From Ceratotherium simum simum (lineage: Eukaryota > Chordata > Mammalia > Perissodactyla > Rhinocerotidae), in contig NW_004454193.1 of NCBI RefSeq assembly GCF_000283155.1, positions 11,242,290-11,306,289 of the forward strand: 64,000 nt of DNA, in the 5' to 3' direction. Numbering within the stretch: the stretch's first letter is position 1; the number at the start of each line of letters is the position of its first letter. Shown piece after piece: positions 11,960 through 24,654 of this stretch. Both the position numbers and the translations under genes were made by a program. The notes under the pieces are model-generated. The model made no database searches, was not told the origin of the DNA, and saw only the letters and a list, made by a program, of their open reading frames with translations.

Positions 11960-12262
11960 TGTCCTGTGAAGAAGGATGGATTTTAGTGTATGAGCAACAA
12001 ATAAGCCATCAGAAGTTTTTTAATATGAAATGTACATGATAAATGGTTCACTTTGGATCACTGACCCTAAGAATACTATAAATTGTGGCTTCTCTAAGGA
12101 AGGAGGGAGAAGGACCCAGTCTGGCGGCAGAACATCCCATTAGAAATCTATTGTAGTTCACCAGTTGAGAGATAATGATTTAATTAGAACAGATAGTAGT
12201 AGAGATGAAGAAAATAAGGGATGTTTCTCTAAGACATTTGAAGTAAATTAAATGGCTTTAGC
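11960..12262 (+). mobile_element. L2-like ancient repeat fragment
   Basis: 'GATTTTAGTGTATGAGC', 'AAGCCATCAGAAG' and 'ATTGTAGTTCACCAGTTGAG' keep the order of a widespread old repeat ('GGAAGCCATTGGAAG...GGAGTGACATGATC...TGCAGTAATCCAGG'). I take it to be L2-related. Related pieces lie at 37060-37700 and, reversed, at 55868-56680. Confidence 0.45.
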
Positions 12263-13279
12263 TACTGATGAAGTCCTTACCTTCTATGTCCAAAAGTAAT
12301 TCCATATCTTTCACTTGGGTAGATTTGGTAATTTTGCATCCAGTTAGCTAGATGAATTCTCTAGATGATTCTGTGTTTGGAATGGCATTGGTCAATGATG
12401 CACATATCTCAACCAGGTATGCTTGAGAAGCATTATTTCTCCCCTACCCGTGGACCTATAGTTTAAATTTCAGTAGCCAATGGAATTAAACATGTTCAGT
12501 GTTTGAAAACCCATCTGATAGAACAATTTACAATAGAGGAACTTAAGAATTAATAGGGCAAATGTTATTAGAAAATGAAGTTCTGCTAGAAGCCATTAAA
12601 GCACTTTTAAATATGATTTTATGGTTATTTAGTTTCATATTGCTTTTCTTTTGCATTAGTAAAAATGATATCTGACATTTTATACATCTTAATGCAAAGG
12701 ACCTATTATCCTTAATCTAAAGTCTATTTATTATTCCTGTGTAGTAAAAGCTCTTGAGATTTGACAATACATTTTTGTTACTATCGTATCTTACATATCA
12801 TCTAAAAACTTTTTTCAGAACTGATTTCAAGCATAACCCCATTTCCTTAATACTTTATATTAGTTTTGTGGAGGGATCCTAATAGCTATATTCCTTTGTT
12901 TTATTTTTTCTTTCTTTTTAGTAGTGTAGAGGTCTCTTCAAAGGGAAAAATACTCTGGAATGTACCAGCTTTACATAAACAATTCCAAATATCTTGTGAC
13001 AGAGGCAACCATTTCGTGTTATCTAAGAATTCATCATATTTAGAACTTTGTGATTTCTGAATCTCTAAGTTCACTTTGGGTCTTTACTATGGCATACTGC
13101 AAGTATCCGGATTTGCTTGGAAGAACTTGACTCTTGAATCAAAATTTTAAGTCTGGAGACACATGTGAAACACATGTTTAAGTTCTCTTCAATTCTTTTT
13201 AAAGAGTGGCTCATTCTTTAAGCCAGGCAATTTTTTTATTATATTCCAATTAGACTTTAGAATTAAAAAGGTATCTAAT
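12263..13279. other. Repeat-poor stretch
   Basis: No repeat recognised. The 12866-13060 frame has no domain or splice context. Confidence 0.35.
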
Positions 13280-13489
13280 AATTTTTCTGTAAATGTTTGG
13301 CAAGCTTTATCTGTAAAAGCTGGAGAGTAAATATTTTAGTTCTTGCAAGCCATATGGTCTCTGCCACAACTACTCAACTCTGCCTTTGTAGAATGAAATC
13401 AGCAATAGACAATACAATAAAACTTCATTTGCAAAAACAGGTGGCTTGGCAGGACTTGGCCCACAGGTCTTAGTTTGCTCACCCCTGAT
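13280..13489 (-). mobile_element. hAT-Charlie type nonautonomous DNA transposon
   Basis: 'TTTTCTGTAAATGTTTGGC', 'GTAAATATTTTAG', 'CCATATGGTCTCTGCC', 'CAACTACTCAACTCTGCC', 'AATAAAACTTCATTTGC' and the terminal 'TTTGCTCACCCCTG' match a well-known short hAT family with CAGGGGTCGGCAAAC-type ends. The left end is blurred. Confidence 0.75.
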
Positions 13490-13514
13490 TGAGTGGTGTG
13501 CACAGTATATAATG

Positions 13515-13723
13515 CAGTCATGTGCCCCAAAACGACTTTTTGGTCAGTGACACACCACATATATGACAGTGGTCCATAAGATTAGTACCATATAGCCTAG
13601 GTGTACAGTAGCCTATACCACTTAGGTTTCTGTAAGTACACTCTATGATGTTCGCACAACAATGAAATTGCCTAACAACACGTTTCTGAGAAAGTATCCC
13701 TGTTGTTAAGCAATGAATGACTG
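13515..13723 (-). mobile_element. Short mariner-type (TcMar) nonautonomous element
   Basis: The termini are CAGTCATG... and ...AATGACTG, followed by TA, as expected for TA-targeting mariner-type elements. The reversed sequence matches the element at 60862-61055 nearly end to end, including the same internal junction ('ATATGGTACTAAT' joined to 'TTATGG'). It carries no transposase. Confidence 0.8.
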
Positions 13724-14529
13724 TACAGTATATAAAACTATATAGTATACAACACTGCAATTTCGTTTTATACACAGACCTTAGGTTAAATACACTTCTT
13801 ATTCAACTTTCAGTTAGTGTGATGTCAACCCCTCAGTTTCTCTCTACTGCTGATTATGTATGAGATATCTTGTTAAAACCACCAAGAATGATGTGGATTA
13901 AGAGACATGGCCTTCCTTACAAACACCTTCATCCATAAAAAGAACAAAGAGACAAATACAGAGAGATGCATCAAATAATGTAAATCAATTAAATAAATTG
14001 GCCAAAGGGAAAAATGTTAAGAAAAAGAAACTTTATCCTTGGGGTACATTTAATTCATAAATGTGTATAATAATAAAATCCAAATTTTAGCTCTGTCTTG
14101 TCTCCAATGCAAAGAAGGAAACCTGATGAATTATAAAGATTTTTTGGCAAAAATGTTTTTAAGTGGTTTAATATCTTGGAATTAGATATTTCTGTGTTTC
14201 TACTGAGAAAACTTTCCCAAATAAAGAGAAAGGATGGTGTGGTACAATATTGAAGTTTCTGGAAAAAATAGAATGACAGATCACATAGAAATTTTCCTTG
14301 TAGTGCTTTCACAATGTAAGACATCGTAAGACCAAATCACAATTTTTTACTCTTTCAATAATTAAAAACAAATGCTAAATTAATATCCATCAAATTATAT
14401 TTTATTGATACTCTCCTGTTGTTTGTGGGTGGTGGTTCTAGGATAGTTCATAGGATACAGAAATGCTGCCGACTGATGGTCAGGTTTGAGTTAAGGACAG
14501 CACACAATTTTGAGAATATAAAGTGATGG
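13724..14529. other. Unassigned DNA
   Basis: AT-rich. The antisense frame at 14055-14324 is low-complexity chance sequence. Nothing else recognised. Confidence 0.35.
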
Positions 14530-14818
14530 AGTAATGAGGAGTCTGACTCTAGTTTTTGATGTTTGATGGCTCATAGCTATTAAGCCTCATTCTTCCCTCT
14601 TCCTCTTGCTCCCACATCTGGACAAGCTGGTGAGAGCGCCTAGGTGCTTCCTTCTTTGGCTCTGGCAGGAGATTCATGCCAGAGGAGTCCCTGCCTCCAT
14701 GAGGAACTCTCACACTGGCCCCACCCGCTAACCACAATAAAAAGCTGGAGTCAGTCTCCTTTCCCTGTTATCTGAAGCCACGTTGGACCCACTTGAGAGG
14801 CCTGCCCTGTTCTTCACA
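14530..14818 (+). mobile_element. Possible solo LTR of an endogenous retrovirus
   Basis: A GC-richer block with an AATAAA signal near 14736, then a CT-rich stretch and 'GAGAGGCCTGCCCTGTTC', ending in CA. This is the U3/R/U5 style of a gammaretrovirus-like LTR. No flanking internal region and no clear target duplication. It could be another LTR-like repeat. Confidence 0.35.
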
Positions 14819-14860
14819 TTTCAATCACATAAGTAACAAATCTTGTCATACACATTCGGA

Positions 14861-14892
14861 GTGTGTGTGTCTCTGTGTGTGTGTGTGTGTGG
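14861..14892 (+). repeat. (TG)n microsatellite
   Basis: About fifteen TG units, interrupted once by CTC. Confidence 0.9.
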
Positions 14893-16456
14893 TCATCAGT
14901 GTCGACATCCAAAACTAACTTTGGGTAGTGGTCCCACCGGTTTTTGCAGAGTAACTACAACAGATGTGCTTAGAACAATTGATTTGTATCAAATTGTGAA
15001 AGACTCTTGCTCCAATATGAGCCTGATCGCCACCACCATCATCCTCACCACCGTTAACTCTCCACACAGGTTATGGCATGATTAGAACTTTGCCACTCTA
15101 GCACGGCTCTACGTGGAAAGAAGAGGTCAAGTTTTGAGCAGAGGTTATGACATTTGGCCAGGCAAGAGCAAAAAAACGGCAAATGCAATGATTTTGTAAA
15201 TGAGAAATCAAGAGAATGTGGCAAGTGACTGAATGTGTGTATGTGTGTAGTACTACAGATGGAGTGGTAGAGGGAGACAACAGCAAAAGAGAAAAGAATC
15301 AATGACTACACCACGATTTCACAGTTAAGTGATTAGTCTTAGGAAATCAGGAGGAAAACAGAATTCATGGGAAAATAAATTCTCTTTTGGATATGTTGAA
15401 TTTGACCTTCTGATAGGTTATCCAGTTAAAATTAACTAGAAGAAAACAGGAGCTAGAAATATCTAGCCAAGGACTGGAGATGGGGATAAGAAGTCACCTC
15501 CATACTGGTAGAAGAAATTATATTACTGGATAAATTCCTCAAGGGTGAAAGCTTAGAGAGAAGGGAGTGGTGGGAAATTTTGCATAGTGTTAGGAAAGAT
15601 ACTGAAGTAATTAAAAGAAGCTTTGAAACACTTCCATAGCAAAATAAATAGTTCCTTCAGAACCGTGGATCATCAACACCAACATGACTATCAATACCAG
15701 ATTGCATTCTGTCAAAAAATCAATTGTTTGAACATACTGAAGAGTTTGAAGTGCTGATGCAAAATGTCATTGACTAATATTATATTTTACTTATTGAATT
15801 GATTCAATTAAGATACACTACCTTCTGAATGGTGCTGGTAGGATTGGTAAAATTGTCAGGCTATTCAACCAATCTGGTCAAAGAGGCTAAGGGTAGGAAA
15901 GAGATTTATAATTTCATGGTTCAATGACATAATGAGTACTATTAATTAGTCAATATTAAAGCAACACTCTATGCTGGAAACAATAGTATTTCTTCAGGGG
16001 CATGGGGCTTTGCAATGCCACCTAAAATGTTTTCATAAATTAAATATGTCACAAATCTTTATGTTAAGAATTCACGCATGCTTTTCTCTTAGGTGTACTT
16101 GAACTTTAAAAAATATTGCCCTTGGAATGTTGTTCTAAAAAGACATATAACTAAATCACATAGAGATGACTGCATAAAAATGAAGCATTAAAAAGGAGTT
16201 TGAGATACATTTCACTTAGCCTTGAATACTAAATACATTAGAAGTGAGTAGGTTTGATGTTCTTATTTGATTTATATAAACATCTTTGAAAAGAAGAAAA
16301 TACACCCTCCCTAGGAGACACAGTTAGGTGCTAGGTGAGGCAGATTGTCATGGAAAATGACAACTTGGTGATTTTTGCATGACTTGGGATCTTCAAGTAT
16401 TGAAGCTAATAACGAATGGTGGAAAATTCATAAATGAATGAGGAAAGAAGCCGAGT
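14893..16456. other. Repeat-poor stretch
   Basis: No repeat family recognised over 1.5 kb, apart from a short TG run near 15235. The short frames here (14843-15085 and 15054-15302) show no domain. Confidence 0.35.
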
Positions 16457-16491
16457 AAATTATATATGTATATATAATATTTATATATAAC
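16457..16491 (+). repeat. AT-rich microsatellite
   Basis: Imperfect (TA)n run. Confidence 0.7.
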
Positions 16492-18429
16492 AGTTAATTT
16501 TTCTTTTTTAACTAGAAAATATTTTACCATGTCCTCTTTAAAATATATAAATTGAACATGTTCCATGTGTCCTGTATTTCTCAGAAGTACAGTGATGAAA
16601 GGCTATACAATCTCTTCAAGGCTGGCAAGCATATATAATTTCCTTCCTATCAATAAAGGTATTGTAGTGCAGCTCAACATTAGCTTTAATATAAAAGATG
16701 TACAGATTTTTGTGTAGCTGATAGGATTCTTTGTAGAGAAAATACTTTTTTAAAAGTTCAGGTTGTGGCTTTTTGAGGGGCTACTACATACAGTTAGATC
16801 TTAAAGCTTCTGATGTCGACTGTTTCTATATATTTAAAGGTTTCTTTAATTTCTGGACTTGAGTATGGTAGCACAGTAAACTTGCAGGAATCAGTAGAAA
16901 TAGCAAATTTTGAGTTTTTTAGATTGTTGCATTTTGTTTTTTTAGAAAAATTTAGTAATAAAATTATGTTAAAAAAGAGAAAGAAAAGTATTATGATACA
17001 GATTAATCTCATTTAATATTGCCTTGGCTAGTAATAGAACCCATCTGATCTACTTGTCTCTCTGTACTTTGGGCAATGGTAAGGACTGAGAGCATGTGGT
17101 AAACCATGATTTGCCTTTTTGCTTAAGTCCCACAATAATGAGAGGATGTTCATTTCATAGATAAACAGCTATAAACGTCCTCTTCTTATGAGGTCAGTTC
17201 AGTTCCATCTTGAACCTTAACGCCGTTGGAGACTCAAGATTCATGGACCTCAATTTACATGGCCCAATCTGTTGTCAAAATCAGAGCTGCAGAACTGACA
17301 GCATCTCTGTGTAGACACATAAGGTTCTTCAAATTTGTTCACTTCTATGGAAGCAATATATAATTCTGCTATTTACAAAGATAAGGGAGAAATAAATGAT
17401 TGTTCTTAAAATGTATTTTTCTCTTCCTTCCATCCTTCATTTAAGCCTTTTTTTATCCCCTTTAACTCTGTGGGCCAAGTCAGAGGTATTATAGACCCAT
17501 CACCCTTTATTGAATATATTTCATCAAAGAGACAGTGCAACAGAGCCTGCTGATTCCACAGATAAAATGCAAAGCCCCTTAAAGCAAAATAAAAGAATAA
17601 TTCCGTAAGATCAGTGAGGAGTTCATATTTCTAATGTTGTGTACATTTGTTACATATTGTAGGATAAATTTTCCTAGGGTAATATATTGCATATTATATT
17701 TCTATTGCAAGACATATTAATTGCCTGGGAGTTGAAGTGCAATTTTACAGGAGACATAGCTTTTATTGCTCAGCCAAATAAACAATTACAGAGAGACTGT
17801 TTACAAAAGGTGATCTTCATGAATAATATGGCAGGATTTTGTCTAAAAGCATTAGACTGTTTAACAATACTTTTTATTTTGTTGGCATTTAAATATTTAA
17901 GTTGAATTTCTTTAGGGTGCTAGTTCTTTGAATTTTATTAAACACACGTAAAAAAGTAATTATTTTCTTTGCCTAAAAATTTTAAATTTTTCATCTGCCC
18001 TCCATTCTTAATAGGAAAAACTCTCTTTCCATATTAATTATACTACAGCTTTGTAAGGAAAACCACTGACTAAAACTATTTCTCTACAGTTTTAGCATTC
18101 CAAAATTTTCTTCTTTTAAGATATGCCGCTGAAATCGTAAGTCCGTATGAATATATGGCAATGATCAGTTAGCCTGCTTAATATGGTCCCCTCAAGAGGA
18201 TAACTTCGACTCCAAAGAATAATTGCTTAGTAAAATTGTCTATTTTTCTTAATTATGGGATCAACTGTCTCATACTTGCACTCTTATACCCTCCCTGTAT
18301 GAATAAATCTAAAAATTAGTGATTTTTTCTCTTTATAATTAATTTGCTTCAATTTTCTGATATATTATTGCTAAAAAGTGGGAAGCTGACAAGTAATTGC
18401 AAAAAAGCAGAATGGTAAATGCAGATTTA
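16492..18429. other. 1.9-kb repeat-poor AT-rich stretch
   Basis: No transposon recognised. The part at 17480-17900 has runs such as 'ACATATTAATTGCCTGGG' and 'CCAAATAAACAATTACAG' and could hold conserved noncoding DNA. No exon supported. Confidence 0.35.
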
Positions 18430-18443
18430 AGAATCAAAACAGT

Positions 18444-18680
18444 GGGCCGGCCCGGTGGCGTAGCAGTTAAGTGCGCAGGCTCTGCTGCTGGCGGCCCTGG
18501 GTTCGGATCCCAGGTGCGCACCAAAGCACCACTTGTCAGGCCATGCTGTAGTGGCATCCCGCATAAAGTGGAGGAAGATGGGCACGGATTTAGCCCAGGG
18601 CCAATCTTCCTCAGCAAAAAGAGGAGGATTGGCATGGATGTTAGCTCAGGGCTGATCTTCCTCACACACACACACAAAAA
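18444..18680 (+). mobile_element. ERE-type SINE, CpG-rich subtype
   Basis: It starts GGGCCGGCCCGGTGGCG. An A-box-like TGGCGTAGCAG lies at 18456-18466 and a B-box GGTTCGGATCC at 18500-18510, so the RNA polymerase III promoter is well preserved. Two tail modules end in (CA)n plus A6. The flanking 13-bp repeat (18430-18442 and 18681-18693) has one mismatch. The retained CpGs suggest a younger copy. Confidence 0.97.
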
Positions 18681-18693
18681 AGAATCTAAACAG

Positions 18694-20969
18694 AATTTCA
18701 TTGGATTAATGTGGCTGGTAGGACTAATGCATCCTCCATAGTTCATACTGTGAATTAGGTGCTTAAACGATATCAAAAAAGCTTAATGGCTATTTTCAAA
18801 AACAATGGGTCTAAACAAAGATATTTAAATATTTATAGCTATTCATAAATATTAAGTAGAGTAATTGAGAATTTACCATTAAATAGTAGCTTTTGAGCTT
18901 TATGCATGAAATCTGAATTTCCAAATACCATTCCCAACTCTTGCAAATGCTGAAATTTTTCTTGGTAACCCATCACATGAAACTGTAATTTGGGCTGAGG
19001 CCCGAGTTAATAGTTTTCTTTCTTTACTTTCTTAGGAATCAAGAAGAATTATGAGGATAGAAAATTTGTATATCAATGTGTTTGATGTCCAGAGACACTT
19101 ATGATGGACCTGCTGTCATTAAAAGAACACACCTGCTAATGGTGGGGACAAATTTGCTTTAAGCCATTCAAGCATTCAGTTCATCCCGTACACCCCAACC
19201 AACATGCACATTTCCTTTATTCAATACTAAAAAGAATACTATGAAACTTTAATATTTATAACTAATACTGAGAAAAGATTTTAACTGGCAATGCTTAAGT
19301 GACAATTCTACCCCTGGTCCAAGTACCATGAACAGGACAAAGGGTATTGTAATTGGTTCAGTGTAGGGAAATGTGCCAGACCCCGTAGTCAGAGGATCAG
19401 GATCTATTGCCAAAAGGGAAATGGATTTGCTGGGCAGCCAAGAACAGAGTGGCATCATTTAATCAGTCTATTATTTTCTTATTGATTTCTAATATTGCTC
19501 ATTTCATTAAAACTTTGCTTCACTTAACTGAAAATTAAATTAAATTCCAGGTGATTCCAAATATTTGGTACATTGGCATGATGGTAAAAAACATTAGCCA
19601 TTTTTTAGGCTTAAATGCTTCTAAAATAATGGAACAATCAGAAGGAACAGAGAGTTTGAGAGAGTACAATACTTAACCATAGCCCCAAATTCTGTATTCA
19701 TCATGTGACTCAAGTGAAATCTGTAGGCTGTATTTTAAGCCTTGGAATTTTAGGCCACAACATGTTTTTATGGCCTGCCTTAAACAATTAATTAAATCCT
19801 CACAACTTTTGGAAATAAAGGTAAACAAACAACAAAAAAATAAAACGTCTGTAAAACGAATATGATCAACATTCAATCCTGCCTGAGGTAATGATAAATC
19901 CACTTAATGTCATTGAGTCAGAGGGACAGGAAGACAACAGAGAAGCTACATTTTTCCAGATGTTAAAGATTTATAAACAGGTTACAGAAGTAGCATATCC
20001 TGCTCTGAATTAGCTTCACCAACCAGATTGCTAAAGCTCAAGGAAAAGAAAAATAGAATGAGTAAGCAACCCAGGGGATTTTTCCAATGGGAGGATTGTG
20101 AAGGATGTTTGCTGGGACAGATCACTACATGGGCTAAACCTGGTTTTATGTTTCTATTTACATATTAATTGTAATTCAACTATGGTATAATTAGGGAGGC
20201 TCAATACAAGGCTGTATAAAAACACTAATTGCATAAACAATAAGAATTGGGCTTTTGAGGATTGATACAAAGTTTACTTAAAATGCTGTCACAGTTCTTG
20301 TCTCTTGATTTTATTCATGCATAGTTTCCATTTTAATGATTGATTTATTATTTCTCATAAATTGAAATGAAGCTACTTTTGGCAGTAATACTCTTTCATT
20401 TCATTATAATTTCACACAGAAAAAGTTTTCTTGAGGGCTTTAGACATGACAGTTAGCGATTTTTTTTCTTTAAACAAGAGAGATGAATCCATGAAATATC
20501 TATTACAGGAGGTTGGAAATTATTTGTTTTATGCCTAGCAATTAGAATAGTATCATGCTAAATTGATATGTTATATTCTTTATAGTTTCAAGAAGATAAA
20601 ATTAAAATAGGATTTCAAACATTAAAGCAACTGTACAAAGGAACTAGAACTAAATCACTACCTAAATATAATACGTAAATACTAAAGAACTATGAAGTTA
20701 TTTCTTGATCATTCTAAATTGATTTTGTTATTAAAAAGAGTCACTATACATCAGGAAAAGAGAGTTGGTTTTAAATCACAGTATTTTTGCAAACATTTCA
20801 AATATTAAATGATTTAACTTATTAAACATACAAAAGATGATAGAAATCTTAGTATAATAAATAAGAGCTCAGGGGCAAAGGAAGCATTGGGTAACTGTTT
20901 CCTAAGTGATTATGACAAGCAGGAAAACCGGAAGACTGAAACTATTGAGCCATCTACCTCTTGTGGTGT
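18694..20969. other. 2.3-kb repeat-poor stretch
   Basis: No repeat recognised. The block at 20150-20350 contains TATTAATTGTAATTC, ATAATTAGGG and CTAATTGCATAAAC, a possible conserved noncoding element. Short frames (19249-19458, 19673-19903) lack domains. Confidence 0.35.
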
Positions 20970-20987
20970 CAATTATTTTTCTTTCTT

Positions 20988-21303
20988 TCTCATCTCATCC
21001 TTTCTTTTACATTTTCTTGTCTTATCTTTCTCTTCAGTTTCTTTTGCTTTTTTTTTTTTCAGAGAAGGATATTTACCTTGTGTTAACATCTTTTGCCAAT
21101 CTTTCTCTTTTTTTTTCTTCTCCCCAAAGCCCCCCAATAAATGGTTGTGTATCATAGTTGTAAGTCCTTCTAGTTCTCTATGTGAGCCACTGCCACAGCA
21201 TGGCTACTGACAGATGAGTGGTGTGGTTCCATGACCAGGAGATGAACCTGGATCACAGGGGTGAGAGCATGTAACTTTAACGACTAGACCATCAGGGCTG
21301 GCA
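20988..21303 (-). mobile_element. ERE-type SINE with long degenerate T-rich tail
   Basis: Antisense ERE. It begins with about 70 bp of TTTC-rich sequence (the decayed poly(A)), then 'GTTAACATCTTTTGCC', 'CCCCAAAGCCCCCCAATAAA', 'CACAGCATGGCT', and ends 'CATCAGGGCTGGCA'. An 18-bp direct repeat with three mismatches flanks it (20970-20987 and 21304-21321). The 'CCCCAAAGCCCC' variant is shared with the copy at 37318-37610. Confidence 0.93.
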
Positions 21304-21321
21304 CAGTTATTTTTATCTCTT

Positions 21322-21830
21322 ACTTTTTTAACCTTGGATCTCTTTTCCTAAAATCTGTTCATCAGTTTAAAATAGGTATTATGGAATATCTTTTCAATAG
21401 TTATATACTGACTAGCTACAGAGTATTGATGGGAGTTTGGTGGAGGCACATAGGGATAGGATGTAAATATGAAGAATTTACTATAAAGAAATATTAGAAA
21501 TGACAATATGGTTATGCTGCCACTCCTGTCCCACTTAGTAAAGTGACCAATTTATTCACGCAGTAGAATAACATCTACAACAGGAGATCTTAAACATTTT
21601 GTGTCCTGAACCCCGTGAACAGTATGGTAAAGTCTAAGGATCCATTCTCAGATAATTTAATAAATACATAAAATAGAATACATAGGATTACAAAGAAAAC
21701 CAATTATGTCAAATACATTGACGAAAATATTCAAAAATGTAAATTTGTAATCTAAACATATTATGTGCTTTTTCATTGAAATATTAAGTAACTTGGTCTA
21801 GCTGTGTTATAATAGCAATCATAATTTCAA
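21322..21830. other. Unassigned DNA
   Basis: No repeat or coding signal recognised. Confidence 0.35.
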
Positions 21831-21844
21831 AATAGTGATGACAT

Positions 21845-22066
21845 GGGTCTGGCCTAGTGGCATGTGGTTAAATTTGCATGCTCAGGGTTTGTGGGTTTGG
21901 ATCCCAGGAGCGGACCTGCCAAGCCAAGCTGTGGCAGCATCCCACATACAAAATACAGGAATATTGGCACAGATGTTGGCTCAGGGACAATCTTCCTCAA
22001 GCAAAAAGAGGAAGATTGGCAACAGATATTAGCTTGGGGCCAATCTTCTGCACCAAAAAAAAAAAA
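21845..22066 (+). mobile_element. ERE-type SINE with perfect target duplication
   Basis: GGGTCTGGCCTAGTGGC head, two tail modules and poly(A). A perfect 14-bp direct repeat, AATAGTGATGACAT, lies at 21831-21844 and 22067-22080. Head CpGs are mostly lost, although the target duplication is intact. Confidence 0.97.
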
Positions 22067-22080
22067 AATAGTGATGACAT

Positions 22081-22420
22081 TAATGATATTTATAGATATC
22101 CACACAACCATAATTTTTTTAATTGGAAAAAAGACAGATATGAAAATATTTGTGGTTTTTATTACTGACAAAGTCACAAGTACTGCTTGATTATACTATG
22201 GCTTGATAATATTTTCTGTCTAAATTCCTATTTGAAGGAAACGCAAACTTTCAGTTAAAGGCTAATGAAATTAAAGATGCAATTGTGCTTTATTGTCCAT
22301 CTAAACACAGAGATAAATAACCTCAATTCTAGCCATAGATCTCATATTACTAACACTTGCTGTAGATACAGAAACCATATTGCTTCGTCTTTCAATTGAT
22401 ATCGTCAATATCTCTAAGCC
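22081..22420. other. Unassigned DNA
   Basis: Nothing recognised. Confidence 0.35.
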
Positions 22421-22562
22421 AGGAGTTTCCAAATCTATGGACCAGCAGATCACCTGGGAGCTTTATTTTTAATTTTTTTTCACATATATGGATTCTAGGG
22501 CCACTCCTAAACAGAGCTCTAGGCAGCAGTGTTTAGACAACTATGATGCTCACCTGATGCGG
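22421..22562 (+). mobile_element. MER5-type hAT element
   Basis: 'AGCAGATCACCTGGGAGCTT', 'GGATTCTAGGGCCACTCC' and 'GATGCTCACCTGATG' follow the MER5A pattern. The ends are decayed. Confidence 0.6.
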
Positions 22563-23480
22563 GTGACCTTTTGAAGAGATGTGCAGTAGTTTCTCAGAAT
22601 CCTGAGTGGGAGTACACCAAGAAAATTGTCTCAATTTTGTTCATAACATGTCCAACAGCAATAACAACAACAAAAGAAATATCTAAACAAACAGACACAG
22701 TTGAAATATCTCTCACCCAAGTAACTTTTGGCAAATTACCAGAAAATTAATTTGTGTGTGTGTGTACGTATGTGAGATATTCCTAAAATAACAACAATAT
22801 AGAAAATAGAAAGCATACAAACTTAGAATGCTTACCCCAACCGGAAAGAATGTCTTTGTTAACATAACAAGTGTCAGTCTTTCTCTATGAATTTTGTCTA
22901 TCTCATAGTTCTTTTAGAGGAGGTTATCAATATTCTCAATAATAAAGAGGTGTTTACATTATAGATGTCCACTCTGATGAAGATGAAAGTCCCAAACTTC
23001 CTCCTCCTACCAACAGTGAGGACTTGCTTCAGTCAGATATGGGGAGATTAGAAGAGACCTCATAATATGAAGAAGAGTATGATTCTTATCTAGGAATTTA
23101 GGGGGGATTATTGAAGATGTTCAAGAGATAAAAGAACTTCAAATATCCTTCAGAGACCAATTCAGTATGACATAAAATATGGGAAAAATAAAGCCTCTTA
23201 CTTATCTCCAGATATTGTGCGTGTGTGAGAGAGGACGTCATTTGGCTTCTGTTTTTTCCCAACAACGTTAGTTCCAACTAGCAAAATATAGATAAAAACA
23301 AATCAGAAATTCATTACTAAAGCAGTTCTAGATTCTCTAAGTTCTAATCAAGTGAAAGAATAGGACACTCCTGAGTGAAAAAAGGAAACATCATTTTAAA
23401 AAGAGGCTGAATGCAGTTAAAATGGAGTAAGGAAACTCATCCTACCTCTTCCCCTGATTGCATCTAAAAGAAAATATAAA
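22563..23480. other. Unassigned DNA with a short TG repeat
   Basis: A (TG)n run lies at 22752-22766. No other repeat family recognised. Confidence 0.35.
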
Positions 23481-23721
23481 GGGGACAGCCCCATGGCCTA
23501 GTGGTTAATTTCGGTGCACTCTGCTCCGGGGGCCCAGGTTCACGGGTTTGGATCCCGGGCACAGACCTACACCACTCATCAGCCATTCTGTGGCAGTGAC
23601 CCACATACAAAATAGAGGAAGACTGGCACAGATGTTAGCTCAGGGCTAATCTTCCTCAAGCAAAAACAGAGGAAGATTGGCAACAGATGTTAGCTCAGAG
23701 CGAATCTTCTTCAGCAAAAAA
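23481..23721 (+). mobile_element. ERE-type SINE ending in a microsatellite
   Basis: The head 'GGGGACAGCCCCATGGCC' and 'GGTTTGGATCCCGGGC' are followed by two tail modules, then A7 that passes directly into the (AT)n tract at 23722-23780. Because of that tract, the target duplication is uncertain. Confidence 0.93.
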
Positions 23722-23753
<32 letters not shown>

Positions 23754-23780
23754 AAATATATATATATAAATATATATAAA
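23722..23780 (+). repeat. (AT)n microsatellite grown from an ERE tail
   Basis: Almost pure alternating TA with a few AAATA interruptions, directly abutting the SINE poly(A). Confidence 0.9.
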
Positions 23781-23829
23781 GACACTTATTGGAGCATTGT
23801 GAAAATTAAATGAGAGAAAGTTGGCAAGA

Positions 23830-24625
23830 TAGGAGAATCAAAACCCAAATAATGACTTGCAAGGTGATGTGTTAGCTATTTTTCACCTCCTGTATTTCCT
23901 GACTTAGAATCTAAGGCAGCGCAAACCACAAATAGATACAGACAGATGATATTCCGTTCAGACAGAAAATAACCAGAGGACTAGGAAGAGGGTCCCCTGT
24001 CCAGTGGATTCTCTTGGCTTTCCCCAAGTCAAGCCTCAGTTACAAAAGTGCATCCACGTGTTGACAGTGGTGTGCAGTGGGGTGGGGTGGTGTTGACAGA
24101 GTTCCCACAGGCTGTTTTCTCTCACCACTTTGCCCAATGAAGATCCAATCACAGGAAGGGGCACCAGTGCAAGGAGGCTAGAGTCCCCACCTTTTGCAAG
24201 AGCACCAGGAAAAATAAAAAGCCCAGGGAACCCTCATGTGTGTAGAAGGCCATGAAGAGACTGGAACTGGAGGAGGAAATTCTTTGAACTTGTATACAAA
24301 GTCTTAGGCTCACCTGGAAGCTGTGCATATGTGAAAATGACTGGATTCAAAATAACAGAAGCTTTAAGAAGTGAACTGGCTCCTGGGTGGTGAACACGTG
24401 AAGCTGACCAGAACAGGAATGCAAAGCCTTTGAAAACTTAAATGACATTGGAGCCACAGCCCACAGAAGGTGGGTCAGAAGTTGCAGTGTGACTATATCT
24501 GGGTTTATTGCCTGCTAAAATGAAAACAAAACACAACATTCTCCAGAAGATTTTAGCAGGAATCAAAATGTCCAGGATCTAATCCAAAATTACTTGACAT
24601 ACAAAAACTAGGAAAACATAAATAA
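23830..24625 (+). mobile_element. Possible L1 5' UTR fragment
   Basis: The clearest phrases are near its end: 'ACAACATTCTCCAGAAGATT', 'AATGTCCAGGATCTAATCC', 'AAAATTACTTGACATAC'. These resemble 5' regions of old L1 elements. The upstream GC-richer part is less certain. Confidence 0.45.
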
Positions 24626-24654
24626 ATATTGTTAATGAGTTCATCTTGAATTAT

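Noticed and set aside
18339..18776. 145-codon antisense frame and 114-codon sense frame
   Set aside because: Both run through the ERE at 18444-18680; the proline/glycine-rich translation is the SINE itself.
20973..21155. Lysine/glutamate-rich antisense frame
   Set aside because: Translation of the degenerate purine-rich ERE tail.
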